Source: Deltaproteobacteria bacterium (lineage in GTDB: Bacteria > Myxococcota_A > UBA9160 > SZUA-336). From it: DNA of 64,000 nucleotides. Below, one piece after another: positions 43,332 to 52,216 of this stretch (position 1 is the stretch's first letter; the number at the start of each line of letters is the position of its first letter). The translations under genes were made by a program, and so were the position numbers. Below the pieces are notes generated by a model. The model worked only from the letters and a program-made list of their open reading frames with translations. It ran no database searches and was not told where the DNA came from. Location of the stretch: assembly GCA_016875225.1 (NCBI GenBank), contig VGRW01000006.1, positions 24,426 to 88,425 on the forward strand. The letters run 5' to 3'.

Positions 43332-44044
43332 GCCGCGCTCCGCGCGCGCACCGCGCTGATCAGCTGCGCGGCGCCGAGCAGCAGTCGGCGCTTCTGGATC
43401 TGCGTGAAACCGGCGCGCGCCACCTGCGCCAGGAGGTCGCTCTCGGGCGGCAGGTAGCTCGTCGAGCGCGGCAGGTAGGCGTACGCCGCGCGGTCGGAGA
43501 GCAGGCCGCCGAGCACGGGCACGACGCGATCGAAGTAGAGCGAGTGGCCCGCGCGCACGAGCCGGGACTCGGGCCGATCGACGTCGAGCAGCGCGATGCG
43601 CCCGCCCGGAGCGAGCACCCGCGCGATCTCGGCCAGCGCAGCCGGCAGCTCGGTGAAGTTGCGCAGCGCGAAGCCGCAGACGAGCGCGTCGACGCTCGCG
43701 GTGCGAAGCGGCAGAGCGGCCGCGTCGGCCTGCACCAGAACTGCGGGAACGCGCCGTCGCTTCGCGCCGCGCAGCATCTCGCGCGCGAAGTCGACTCCGA
43801 GCACGCGCGCGCCGCGCGCCGCCGCAGCCTGCGCGAGGTCCCCGGTGCCACAGGCCAGGTCGAGCACGCGATCCCCGGGGGCGATCCGCGCCGCGTCGAG
43901 CGCCAGCCGCCGCCAGCGGCGGTCGAGCCCGCCGGTGAAGAGCCGGTTCAGCGCGTCGTAGCGCGGGGCGATGCGGTCGAACATCGCGCGGACCTGCACG
44001 CGCTTCTCGGCCCCGGTCGGCAGCGGCGCGTGGACGGCGCTCAC
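43328..44044 (-). CDS. menG: Demethylmenaquinone methyltransferase
   Basis: 238 residues, GTG start overlapping the merR stop (GTGA). 'MFDRIAPRYDALNRLFTGG' is the UbiE/MenG hallmark, followed by the SAM motif 'VLDLACGTGDLA' (~60), 'GFALRNFTELPAAL' (~125) and the C-terminal 'TSYLPPESDLLAQV'-type region. Performs the last C-methylation of menaquinone. Could also methylate ubiquinone precursors (UbiE), but the context is menaquinone only. Confidence 0.93.
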   Translation of the reverse strand: MSAVHAPLPTGAEKRVQVRAMFDRIAPRYDALNRLFTGGLDRRWRRLALDAARIAPGDRVLDLACGTGDLAQAAAARGARVLGVDFAREMLRGAKRRRVPAVLVQADAAALPLRTASVDALVCGFALRNFTELPAALAEIARVLAPGGRIALLDVDRPESRLVRAGHSLYFDRVVPVLGGLLSDRAAYAYLPRSTSYLPPESDLLAQVARAGFTQIQKRRLLLGAAQLISAVRARSAA

Positions 44045-44796
44045 TTCCAGCTCACCTCGAGCTGCGCCGACTCGGTCGCCGCGACCGCGGCGCGAAGCGA
44101 GCTGTCCTCGCCCGCGCCCTCCAGCCGCGCGAGTGCTCGCGAGACCAGCGTGCGCTGGAAGAACAGCGCCACCAGCCGCGTCGAGAGCGGCAGCAGCTCG
44201 CGAAACCGCAGCGTCACCTGCTCGGCGTCGAGCGCCTCGCCGTGCGGCTTGCGCACGTGTCGGTCGAAGAGATCGATCGCGCCCTCGCAGAGCTCCTGGG
44301 TCGCGCGCGCGTGGCGAACCGCGAGGTCGATCAGATCCTGCAGCGGAAGCCCCGATCCGAGCAGCGAGAGCCCGGCGCGGAGCAGGCTGCAGTCGAGCTC
44401 GCTGAAGCGCTCCTCCTCGTCGAGCCGCACCGGCTGGATCAGCCCCGCCCCCTGCGCGGCGGTGATCAGCGCCTCGGGAACGCCGGCCTCCGCGGCCAGC
44501 TCCGCGCGCGAGTAGGTGCGCGAGCCGACCCGCTCTGCGACCAGGGCCGAGATCAGCGGCTCGCGGTCCTCGCCCCCGCTGTCCTGCGCGTCGAGCACGC
44601 GCCGGATCAGCTGGAGCGACAGGCCGTCCGCGAGCAGACGGCGGATCCGCCGCAGCCGATCGAGGTGCTCCTCGCTGTAGATCGCGATCCGGCCATCGCG
44701 CCGGGGCGGCGGCAGCAGCCCCTTCCCTTGGTAGAAGCGGATCGTGTCGATCCGGACGCCGCTTCGCGCCGAGAGCTCGTCGATCCGATAGTCCAC
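44041..44796 (-). CDS. MerR-family transcriptional regulator heading the men operon
   Basis: 251 residues from GTG 44796. The frame also has a TTG at 44832, but that would put a palindrome inside the gene and add an unconserved N-terminus. N-terminal winged helix: 'YRIDELSARSGVRIDTIRFYQGKGLL' in overlapping short blocks, then 'YSEEHLDRLRRIRRLLADGLSL', the classic MerR DNA-binding domain and helix. The remaining ~160 residues are a helical effector domain that lacks the Cys clusters of metal-sensing MerR. It overlaps menG, so it is co-transcribed with all the men genes and likely controls them and itself. Confidence 0.86.
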   Translation of the reverse strand: MDYRIDELSARSGVRIDTIRFYQGKGLLPPPRRDGRIAIYSEEHLDRLRRIRRLLADGLSLQLIRRVLDAQDSGGEDREPLISALVAERVGSRTYSRAELAAEAGVPEALITAAQGAGLIQPVRLDEEERFSELDCSLLRAGLSLLGSGLPLQDLIDLAVRHARATQELCEGAIDLFDRHVRKPHGEALDAEQVTLRFRELLPLSTRLVALFFQRTLVSRALARLEGAGEDSSLRAAVAATESAQLEVSWK

Positions 44797-44798
44797 GC

Positions 44799-44820
44799 AG
44801 TGATTATTAGAGTAATCACT
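44799..44820. promoter_or_regulatory. Perfect palindrome, candidate MerR operator of the men operon
   Basis: AGTGATTA at 44799-44806 and TAATCACT at 44813-44820 are perfect inverted repeats with a 6-bp spacer (TTAGAG). The element is far more AT-rich than everything around it and ends 2 bp before the merR GTG start. MerR proteins bind such dyads between -35 and -10. On the minus strand the sequence also contains a TAATAAT -10-like box, so transcription may begin at or very near the start codon. Confidence 0.6.
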
Positions 44821-44853
44821 CGAATCGTCCAAGCCCGCGTGGCCGGGCGGCGA

Positions 44854-45342
44854 CTACTCCTGGGTAGGGGGAGCGGCCGGGGCCTCGCCGGTCTTCACGT
44901 AGGCAGAGGCGGCTCCGTGGTGGTAGACCAGCTCGCCGCCCAGCTTTCCGGCCGGAATGCTCGCCACGGCGACGCCCGACATGGCGAGGATGCTGACCAC
45001 GCGTCCGATCGTTCCGATCGACCCTCCGGCCACACCGAAGAGCGAGATCACGAAGGTGACCGCGGCGCTCCTCAGCAGCAGATCGGCGGCCTCCTCGTGC
45101 TCTTCGATGAAGCGCTCGTCCACGACCTTCTCGACCTTCTCCTCCTCGTTCTCGCCGGTCTCGTGCGCGACCCACGCGGTGCCCGCCAGCATGGCCTGCA
45201 TCAGTACGACGCCGAGCCAGACCCGCGCGGGAAGCCATCCGACGTGGATCGCGAAGGCGGCGAGCAACGCGAACATGGGGACGAGCGACGCGAGGGCGAT
45301 CGGGAAGTGGACCATCGCGGGGTGGAGCGGATCGGGAATCAT
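44854..45342 (-). CDS. DUF2231 membrane protein
   Basis: 162 residues. 'PDPLHPAMVHFPIALA' at the N-terminus is the DUF2231 hallmark (HP...HFPIAL), followed by four hydrophobic segments at ~12-30, ~40-58, ~90-110 and ~115-133. A charged helical loop rich in Glu (EEEKVEKVVDERFIEEHEE) lies between TM2 and TM3. Members are small inner-membrane proteins of unknown role, sometimes redox-associated. It stands alone between the men operon and the sensor kinase gene. Confidence 0.82.
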   Translation of the reverse strand: MIPDPLHPAMVHFPIALASLVPMFALLAAFAIHVGWLPARVWLGVVLMQAMLAGTAWVAHETGENEEEKVEKVVDERFIEEHEEAADLLLRSAAVTFVISLFGVAGGSIGTIGRVVSILAMSGVAVASIPAGKLGGELVYHHGAASAYVKTGEAPAAPPTQE

Positions 45343-45593
45343 GCGCTGTCCTTCGTGATGCGCCTGCTCGAGATCGAGACTCGCGGCCGGGCGTCGGCGC
45401 GCGTTCCCGGCTCGCAGTCCGGCGCGGGCGAGACACCGTAACTCCGCGCGATCGAGATTGGAAGCGCGTGCCGGGACGGCTGCCTCGGCCGTGCGGCGAG
45501 ATCATCGCGATCACTGCCTTTGCCGCGCCTCGCGCGCACATGCATCGCTCCCTCGCTGCTCAACGCTCCCGACGCGCAGGCCGATGACGAGCC
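45343..45593. other. Intergenic gap with nothing recognised
   Basis: The 251 bp between two divergent genes should carry both promoters, but I see no clear hexamer pair, no palindrome and no coding sequence. Confidence 0.35.
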
Positions 45594-47295
45594 GTGAAGC
45601 GCAGCTTCGAGATGCAGCGAGTTCTCGTCGAGACCTTCGCGATCGTCGCGACGGTCGAGATGGCGATCATGCTCCTGCTCCCGCGCCTCCTGCCGGGGTC
45701 GAGCGGGTTGGCCGAGGCGGCGCTCGACGCGATCGCCCTGAGCGTCGTCGCGGGGCCGCTGATCATGTGGCGCGGTCTGGCGGCCTCGCGGCGTGCCGAA
45801 GCCGAGGACAGCGGCGATCGATCGCAGTCGCTGCGCCCGCTATTGCTGACGGTGGGGGCCGTGCTCGTGCTGGGAATCGGCGGCTCCGTCGTGGGCGCCT
45901 GGCGGATGCGGGAAGAGGCGCGCGCTGCAGACGCGGCGAGGTTCGAGGTGCTCGCCGAGCGCATCGAGGTCGAGACGGAGCGCAGGCTGCGGAGCTACGC
46001 GTACGGCTTGCGCGGCGCGCGCGGGGCGATCATCGCCAACCGCTCGATCACGCAAGCTCGGTTCCGCGACTACCTGGCGTCGCGCGATCTGGCGAACGAG
46101 TTCCCGGGCGCGATGGGCTTCGGCTACATCGAGCGCGTGGCGCGGGGCGAGCTTCCCGCCTACACCAGAGCGGTTCGGGCGGCCGGAGATCCGGAGTTCA
46201 CCGTCTCGAGCTCGGGCGACCGGCCCGAGCTGTACGTGACCCGCCTGCTCGAGCCCCCGGAAGCCGACGGAGCGACTCCCGGCTGGGACGCGGCGACCGA
46301 CGCCAAGCGTCGCGAGACCGCCGAGAGGGCCATGCGGAGCGGTGAGACCACCTGCTCGAGCATCCTCGTCACGGGCCGCGGCGCCGAGCGGAGCCCCGAT
46401 TTCATCTGCTACCTGCCCGTGTTTCGCGAGGGCGCTCACACGTCGACTCTGGGCGAGCGCAGCCGCGCGCTGGTCGGCTGGGTGTACGTGACGGCGCTCG
46501 TCGGCGACACGCTGGCGCGGATGGTCGACGCTGCCGGCGGTTGGGTGGACGTGGAGATCTACGACGGGGCGGAGAGCGAGAGCGAGGCGCTCGTCTACGT
46601 CGGCGGGCGGCGCCGGCCGGGCGAGGCCCGCCAGCCGATTCTGGAGCGCGATGCCGACTGGCTCCGCCCCAAGCGTTCGGTGATCGACGCGGCAGGGGTG
46701 GAGTGGATCCTGGTGATGGCGCCCGCGTCCGCGTTCGAGTCGGTCCTGAACCGCGAGACGCCGGTTCTGATCGGCGCGGGTGGCATGCTCGTGACCGGCC
46801 TGCTCGCTCTGGTTTTGTGGAGCCTGGGCACCGGATGGATTCGCGCGCTGGCGATGGCCCGGGCCATGACGCACGACCTGCAGGCCAGCGAGCTCGAGGC
46901 GCACGGCACGCTCTCGAAGCTCGCGGCCTACCGCGCGGCGCTCGACCAACACGCGATCGTGGTGGTGACGGACGCGCAGGGAACGATCACGGAAGTGACC
47001 GATCTGATGTGCGAGCTCAGCGGCTACCCGCGCTCGGACCTGATCGGGGCGCATCGGAGCATCTTCGATCGGGGTCGGCCGAAGGAGATCCTCCCGGCAG
47101 AGGCGGTCGCGAAGGTGCAGGGCGGCCAGGTACACCGCGGGACGTACGGCAACCGAGGCAAGGATGGCCGGAGGTACTGGGTCGATCTCAGCGTCGGGCC
47201 GATCACGGATGCCACCGGAGCCTTCTGCGGCCTGATCGCGGTCGGCAGCGACATCAGCGAGCTCAAGCGGAAGGAGCGCGAGCTGGTCGAGCCGC
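45594..47295 (+). pseudogene. Hybrid sensor histidine kinase, N-terminal part (CHASE-PAS), split by frameshift
   Basis: GTG start at 45594. Three hydrophobic segments at ~10-32, ~45-62 and ~83-103 are followed by a periplasmic CHASE domain (~110-340, with 'RGARGAIIANRSITQ' and 'GFGYIERV'), a further membrane segment at ~390-412, then a PAS domain (~445-560, 'VVTDAQGTITEV', 'ITDATGAFCGLIAVGSDISE'). In this frame the sequence loses protein character just after 'ELKRKERELVE'; the kinase domains continue in another frame. One or two bases are missing or extra at about 47285-47296. Either the gene is inactive or this is a sequence error. Confidence 0.8.
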
Positions 47296-48495
47296 GCGAA
47301 GAGCGAGTTCCTGGCCAACATGAGTCACGAGATCCGCACGCCGCTCACGGCGATCCTCGGCTACGCCGACATGCTCCACGAGGACGATCGATGCAACGGC
47401 TGTCCCGAGGGCCCGCTGCGGGCGGCGGCGATCGAGACGATCCAGTCGGCGGGCCGACATCTGCTCGCGATCATCAACGACATCCTCGATCTCTCGAAGA
47501 TCGAGGCGGGCAAGGCGACGGCCGAGCGGATCGAGACTCCTGTGCTCGCAATCCTGCGCGAGCTCGAGGGCCTGATGCGGCCGCGCGCCGCGGGAAAGGG
47601 CGTCGCGCTCGGCTTGCGGCTCGACAGCCCGCTCCCGGAGCGCGTGATGAGCGATCCCACGCGACTGCGGCAGATCCTGATGAATCTGATCGGGAATGCG
47701 ATCAAGTTCACGGACGCTGGAGCCGTGACGGTTCGCGTCCGCGCCGAACCCGGCGGCGAGACGAGCGAGCTCGCGCGGCTCGTCATCGACGTGGAGGACA
47801 CGGGCGCTGGCCTGACTCGCGAGCAGGAGCGCAAGCTCTTCGCGCCGTTCAGCCAGGCCGACACGACCGTGACTCGCCAATACGGGGGCACCGGGCTCGG
47901 ACTCACGATCTGCCGCCGCCTGGCGGCGCTGATGGAAGGCTCGGTCACGCTCGTGCACACGTCGCCCGGCCGCGGCTCGTGCTTCCGCGTCGATCTCCCG
48001 CTCGAGCCGGCCCCCGGCGCTCCGCTGGCGACGAGTCTGGATGCGACCGCGGACGACGAGCGCACCCAGCGCGTCCTGCCGCGGGCCCGGCTCGTCGGCC
48101 GCATCCTGCTGGCCGAAGACGGCCCGGACAACCAGCGGCTGATCCGGGGCCTGCTCGAGAAGGCGGGCGCGACGGTCGCGCTGGCCGCGGACGGCGCAAC
48201 CGCGCTCGAGATGATCGAGGCGGCCGAGGCCGAGGACGAGCCGTTCGACCTGCTGTTGACCGACATGCAGATGCCGGAGATGGACGGCTACACGCTCGCG
48301 CGCACCCTGCGGCAGCGGGGCCGCACGCTGCCGATCGTCGCGCTCACCGCGCACGCGATGAGCGACGATCGGAAGCGCTGCATCGACGCAGGCTGTGACG
48401 ACTACGCGAGCAAGCCCGTCGACAAGATCGCGCTGATCTCGACCTGCGCGCGCTGGATGGGGAAGTCCGCGCGAGGCGAAGCCGCCCCGGCCTGA
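47290..48495 (+). pseudogene. Hybrid sensor histidine kinase, C-terminal part (HisKA-HATPase-REC), split by frameshift
   Basis: Continues the upstream protein in another frame: 'AKSEFLANMSHEIRTPL' with the phosphoacceptor His, the ATPase N-box 'NLIGNAIKFTD', G-boxes 'DTGAGLT' and 'GGTGLGLTICRRL', and a receiver domain 'ILLAEDGPDN...DMQMPEMDG' with its phospho-Asp, plus 'ALTAHAM' and a C-terminal 'SKPVD' lysine. An ATG at 47320 inside the H-box could start a free-standing product, but it would lack the dimerisation helix start. Joined, the two parts make a ~965-residue hybrid kinase. No cognate response regulator gene is adjacent. Confidence 0.8.
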
Positions 48496-48508
48496 GGCGC
48501 GGCGCGAG

Positions 48509-49795
48509 CTACTCGCCGGCCACCACCTTCTCGCCCGCACCGCGCGCGCTCCAGAATCCGCGCTGGCCGAAATTCATCAGGTGCGCGCGGCCGAGCTTCT
48601 CGGCGCGGAAGTCGATCTCGAAGCGCGGCTCGAGCTTCGCGCCGTCCCAGCCGTACGCCTTCAGGAACTGCGCGTCCTCGCCTCCCGTGCCGTCCCAGTT
48701 CGCGAGCAGGCTGGACGTGAAGTACACGCGCTCGCCGTCCCAGCTCTGCGAGACCATGTTGACCTGCGGCCCGATCTTCTTTTCGTATACCTGCCTGGGC
48801 TTGCGCGGCTCGGAGACGTCGAAGACGCGTACCGTGCCGTCGAGGAACGTCGAGGCGAACAGGAACCGGTCGTCCGCGGTGAGGCTCAGATCGACCAGAA
48901 GCGGCGTCTTCGACGGGTCACCGACATCGGCCACGGGCAGCGCCTCGAACGTGCCGTCGTCCTTGCGCGCCACCAGCCAGATCTTCGACTCGAGCGCGGT
49001 CGACGTGAACGCGTAGTGGTGCCGCGGCTGCAGCGCCCAGCGCACCTCGAGCGGCGCGCCGGGCATCTGGAAGATCTGCAGCGGCTTTCGCGCGTGGAAG
49101 TCCCAGAGCACCGCCGTGTTCCCGAAGTTCTTCATCGCCTCGGGATCCTTGATCAGATCGCCGAGCGCGCGCATGTAGTTCTTCTTGCCCGTGAATGCGG
49201 TGGTGAGCAGCCGGTTCAGGTTCGCGTTCACGCGCCCGTCGTAGCCGTACTCCGCGCCCTTCGGCATCCAGATCGTGCGGACGTGCTCGCCCGCGTTGTT
49301 GTACTCGACGATTCCCGTCTTTCCGGAGCCATCGGAACTCGAGACTCCGGTGATCAGCATCCGGCCGGGAATCGCGTAGAAGGTGTGGGGGCCGACGATG
49401 CCGCCGGTCGCCTTCTCGAAGTCGGTGATCGTCTTCACCAGCTTCGGCCTGGCCGGGTCGGTCGCGACGTCGAAGATGAAGATCTGGCTCGTGTCGAGTC
49501 CGCCGAGCCAGAGCTGCTTGCGGTCGTCGGTGAAGCCGCCGTGGTGCGCCTCGTGCCGGCCGCCCACCGACACGCTCGAGATCGCCTTTCCGTAGCCGGG
49601 CAGGGCGGGATTCGCGCCGACGGTCACGAGCTTGTCGGAGCCGTCGCCGAGCCCCTCGATCCCGACCGTCCACACGTAGATGAAGTCCTCCTGTCCGGTC
49701 ACCTTGGGCAGATACGGCGACTGGCAGGTCTCGTCCGCGACGGCGGAGCTGGCGAGAAGCAGGGCGAAGCTCGCGATCAGGGTTCGGGCGCGCAT
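48509..49795 (-). CDS. Exported selenium-binding protein SBP56 family (methanethiol oxidase-like)
   Basis: 428 residues. A Sec signal is visible, 'LIASFALLLASSAVA' with cleavage near residue 21. The mature part is SBP56/methanethiol oxidase-like: 'HEAHHGGFTDDRKQLW', 'GIVGPHTFYAIPGRML', 'DFHARKPLQ', 'RWALQPRHHYAFTSTAL' and 'PQVNMVSQSWDGERVYFTSSL' as short blocks. The conserved histidines fit a metal-bound beta-propeller. Methanethiol oxidases make formaldehyde, sulfide and peroxide. Here the enzyme would be periplasmic. Monocistronic, divergent from the phosphatase gene. Confidence 0.85.
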   Translation of the reverse strand: MRARTLIASFALLLASSAVADETCQSPYLPKVTGQEDFIYVWTVGIEGLGDGSDKLVTVGANPALPGYGKAISSVSVGGRHEAHHGGFTDDRKQLWLGGLDTSQIFIFDVATDPARPKLVKTITDFEKATGGIVGPHTFYAIPGRMLITGVSSSDGSGKTGIVEYNNAGEHVRTIWMPKGAEYGYDGRVNANLNRLLTTAFTGKKNYMRALGDLIKDPEAMKNFGNTAVLWDFHARKPLQIFQMPGAPLEVRWALQPRHHYAFTSTALESKIWLVARKDDGTFEALPVADVGDPSKTPLLVDLSLTADDRFLFASTFLDGTVRVFDVSEPRKPRQVYEKKIGPQVNMVSQSWDGERVYFTSSLLANWDGTGGEDAQFLKAYGWDGAKLEPRFEIDFRAEKLGRAHLMNFGQRGFWSARGAGEKVVAGE

Positions 49796-49894
49796 CGTGG
49801 GTCCTCCGGTGAAGCCGCATCCTACCGCCGGCGGCCGGAAGGTGGGAGACGGCCGTACGGTGATTCGCGCCGGAAGCCGCTACGCTGGCGCGCC

Positions 49895-50503
49895 GTGGAC
49901 CTGCTGCTGATCCGTCACGGCCTGCCGCTGCGCGTCGAGCGAGACGACGGCCTTCCCGCCGACCCGCCGCTCTCGCCGGAAGGACGCGAGCAAGCCGAGA
50001 GCGTCGCGCGCTGGCTCGCCCACGAGTCGATCGACCGGATCGTGTCGAGCCCGCTGCTGCGCGCGATGGAGACGGCGGCGCCGCTCGCCGCGGCGCTCGG
50101 GCTCGAGGTCGAGATCGAGCCGCGCGTCGCGGAGTTCGATCGCGACAGCGCCCTCTACGTTCCGCTCGAGGAGCTCCGGCGCAGCGACTACCCGGCGTGG
50201 AAGGCGTTCATGGCGAACGGCTACGGCGGGGGCGTGCCGATCGAGGTCTTCGCCTCCGAGGTTCGCGCGGCGCTCGACGCCTGCATCTCGCGAAATCGCG
50301 GCCGCCGCGTGGCGGTGTTCTGCCACGGCGGCGTGATCAACGTCTTCGCGTCGCAGGTGCTCGGCATCGCGCGCCCGCTCTTCTTCCAGCCGGTCTACAC
50401 GAGCATCAACCGCTTCGCGGCGGCGTCCTCGGGCGAGCGCAGCGTCGTCGCGCTGAACGAGATCGCGCACCTCGAGGCGCCGCGCCGGGTCGGACGCGGC
50501 TAG
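49895..50503 (+). CDS. Histidine phosphatase family protein
   Basis: 202 residues from GTG 49895; the upstream frame is not protein-like. 'LLIRHGLPL' at the N-terminus carries the catalytic His of the phosphoglycerate-mutase-like superfamily, followed by 'PLSPEGREQAESVARWL', 'SSPLLRAMETA' and the second His in 'VFCHGGVINVF'. A small phosphomonoesterase; substrate unknown. Its TAG stop shares bases with the TAG stop of the convergent nitrilase gene. Confidence 0.87.
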   Translation: MDLLLIRHGLPLRVERDDGLPADPPLSPEGREQAESVARWLAHESIDRIVSSPLLRAMETAAPLAAALGLEVEIEPRVAEFDRDSALYVPLEELRRSDYPAWKAFMANGYGGGVPIEVFASEVRAALDACISRNRGRRVAVFCHGGVINVFASQVLGIARPLFFQPVYTSINRFAAASSGERSVVALNEIAHLEAPRRVGRG

Positions 50504-51564
50504 GCGCGCGCCCGGCGCGAACCGCCCGGCGCGATCGCGAGGTCCTCGAACGCGCCGCGCAGATCGCGCTCGGTGCGGATCTCGCCGCTCGCGAGCCCGG
50601 CCTGGATCGCAGCGCGGACCTCTGCGGGAAGCGCCGCGTCCTCTCGGCCCTCGAACACGGCCACCTGCTTCGGGCGCGCGTTCACGCGGAAGTCGAACAC
50701 GTCGGGACGCGTGTAGTGACCGGCGTGGTCGGCGATCATCTTCAGGTACGCGATCTGCCCCAGATTGGCCTTCGCCGTGAGAATTCCCTCCGCGTCGAGC
50801 AGCGGCCCCGCGAGCACGTCGCCGCTCGGGCCGATGATCGCCGAGTGACCGTTCATCGGCCGGACCACCTCGCGAAGCTCGTCGGGAATCCGCTCCGGGA
50901 GCAGCACCGACCCGGTCATCACCACGTACGCGCAGGCCTGCATGGCGAAGGCGCGCGAGAGGATCTCCTGCCGCGTCTCGGTCCAGCCGGGCCAGGCTCC
51001 GGCGTGGACCTGCAGCCCCTGCGCGATCAGCGCGTAGCCGGGGAGCACCATCTGGTGCTCCCAGCAGTTCAGACCGCCGAGCTTTCCGTAGGGCCGCTCG
51101 TAGAGGCGCAGCGTGCTGCCGTCACCCTCGCCCCAGACGCTGCGCTCGTAGAAGGTCGGCTTGAGCTTGCGGTGCTTGCCGAGGATCCGCCCCTCGCGCC
51201 CGATGAACAGGAGCGTGCAGTAGATCGACCCGTGCGTCGTGGCGTCGCGCTCCGCGACCCCGATCGCCACGTCGATTCCCGCACGGCGCGCTGCGGCGCA
51301 GAGCGCGTCGGTCGCGGGCGAGGGGATCTCGACGCCGTTCTGGATGAAGCGCTGCAGCGCGCCGCGGAACGCGCGGTGCTCGGGCCAGGCGCCGAAGCTC
51401 GCGTAGCCCGAGATCCAGGTCTCTCCGAACACCGCCAGGTCCGCGCCCCTCGCTCCCGCCTGGTCGATCAGGACGCAGGCCTTGTCGACGCTGGCATCGC
51501 GGTCGAGGTAGACGGGAGCCGCCTGCACCGCCGCGAGCGTGAAGTCCCGGAACTCGTCCCCCAT
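50500..51564 (-). CDS. Nitrilase (carbon-nitrogen hydrolase family)
   Basis: 354 residues from ATG 51564, with AGGGAGGAG before it. The catalytic triad is Glu48 in 'FGETWISGY', Lys133 in 'KHRKLKPT', and Cys167 in 'GGLNCWEH'. ETWxxGY and NCWEH are the branch-1 (true nitrilase) signatures rather than amidase ones. Hydrolyses nitriles to acids and ammonia; arylacetonitrile or aliphatic substrates cannot be told apart. A C-terminal arginine-rich tail is present. Single gene. Confidence 0.9.
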   Translation of the reverse strand: MGDEFRDFTLAAVQAAPVYLDRDASVDKACVLIDQAGARGADLAVFGETWISGYASFGAWPEHRAFRGALQRFIQNGVEIPSPATDALCAAARRAGIDVAIGVAERDATTHGSIYCTLLFIGREGRILGKHRKLKPTFYERSVWGEGDGSTLRLYERPYGKLGGLNCWEHQMVLPGYALIAQGLQVHAGAWPGWTETRQEILSRAFAMQACAYVVMTGSVLLPERIPDELREVVRPMNGHSAIIGPSGDVLAGPLLDAEGILTAKANLGQIAYLKMIADHAGHYTRPDVFDFRVNARPKQVAVFEGREDAALPAEVRAAIQAGLASGEIRTERDLRGAFEDLAIAPGGSRRARA

Positions 51565-51698
51565 CGCAATCTCCTCCCTGGCTGGCCATCCTACCGAGTG
51601 CGCGGCGCGAGCACGAAGTTGCAACCGACGGCTGCGCGGCGCGCGGGTGGGCCCGCAGCGTATTCTCTCGGGCAGGTCACGGGGAGGCGAGGGCGAGA

Positions 51699-51905
51699 AT
51701 GTCGCGGATGATCTGTCCGGACTGCAGGATCGAGGTTCCGAGCGTCGCTTGGGCCTGTCCGAACTGCGGAAAGCCGGGCGAGCCGGTGCCGGGCAAGAAC
51801 ACCGGAAGGGAGATCTCGACGAAGGGGATGGTGCTGCTGCTCCTGCTCTTCGTGGTGTTCCCGGTGGTGCTCTTTCTGATCCACATCTTCGTGCCCGGGA
51901 TGTGA
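51699..51905 (+). CDS. Small zinc-ribbon single-pass membrane protein
   Basis: 68 residues. CPDC...CPNCG near the N-terminus forms a zinc ribbon, and residues ~43-64 ('GMVLLLLLFVVFPVVLFLI' in part) make one transmembrane helix. Such short ribbon-plus-helix proteins are widespread and uncharacterised. It lies alone between the nitrilase start and the ferredoxin stop. Confidence 0.65.
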   Translation: MSRMICPDCRIEVPSVAWACPNCGKPGEPVPGKNTGREISTKGMVLLLLLFVVFPVVLFLIHIFVPGM

Positions 51906-51923
51906 TCGGCGCGGCGTCGCGAG

Positions 51924-52205
51924 CTACTCCGCGCGCTCGCGCGCCCAGGCCTGGAGCTCCTTGATCCGCGTGTAGCCGCCGCTGCCCTCGATCACGCCCT
52001 CGCTTCGCGCGTCGTGGATCGACGCGGCCGGACAGAGCGGGACGCACTTCCCGCAGTCGATGCAGTCGTCGAGCACGATCGCGAAGCGGCCCAGGAAGTC
52101 GCCCGCGACCGCGTAGATCGCGTCGACTTTTCCCGGGCACGCGTGCTCGCAGGCGCCGCAGCCGATGCAGGTCTCGTCTATGTAGAAGTGCCCGCTTCGC
52201 GCCAC
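51924..52205 (-). CDS. Ferredoxin with two [4Fe-4S] clusters
   Basis: 93 residues. Two cysteine motifs CIGCGACEHACPG (~14-26) and CIDCGKCVPLCP (~48-59) have the CxxCxxCxxxCP spacing of 2[4Fe-4S] ferredoxins, with a C-terminal helical tail. A cytosolic electron carrier. It is the last gene of a set with the SCP2-like and diiron proteins (gaps 11 and 1 bp), so it could supply electrons to the diiron enzyme. Confidence 0.88.
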   Translation of the reverse strand: MARSGHFYIDETCIGCGACEHACPGKVDAIYAVAGDFLGRFAIVLDDCIDCGKCVPLCPAASIHDARSEGVIEGSGGYTRIKELQAWARERAE

Positions 52206-52216
52206 GGCCGGCCCTC

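Noticed and set aside
44041..44832. TTG start of the merR gene
   Set aside because: It would put the perfect palindrome inside the gene and add 12 residues without MerR similarity; GTG 44796 begins at the conserved DNA-binding domain.
45594..48398. 934-residue single frame through the sensor kinase
   Set aside because: After about residue 565 the frame loses kinase motifs, while HisKA, ATPase and receiver motifs continue in another frame; the tail is a GC-driven read-through.
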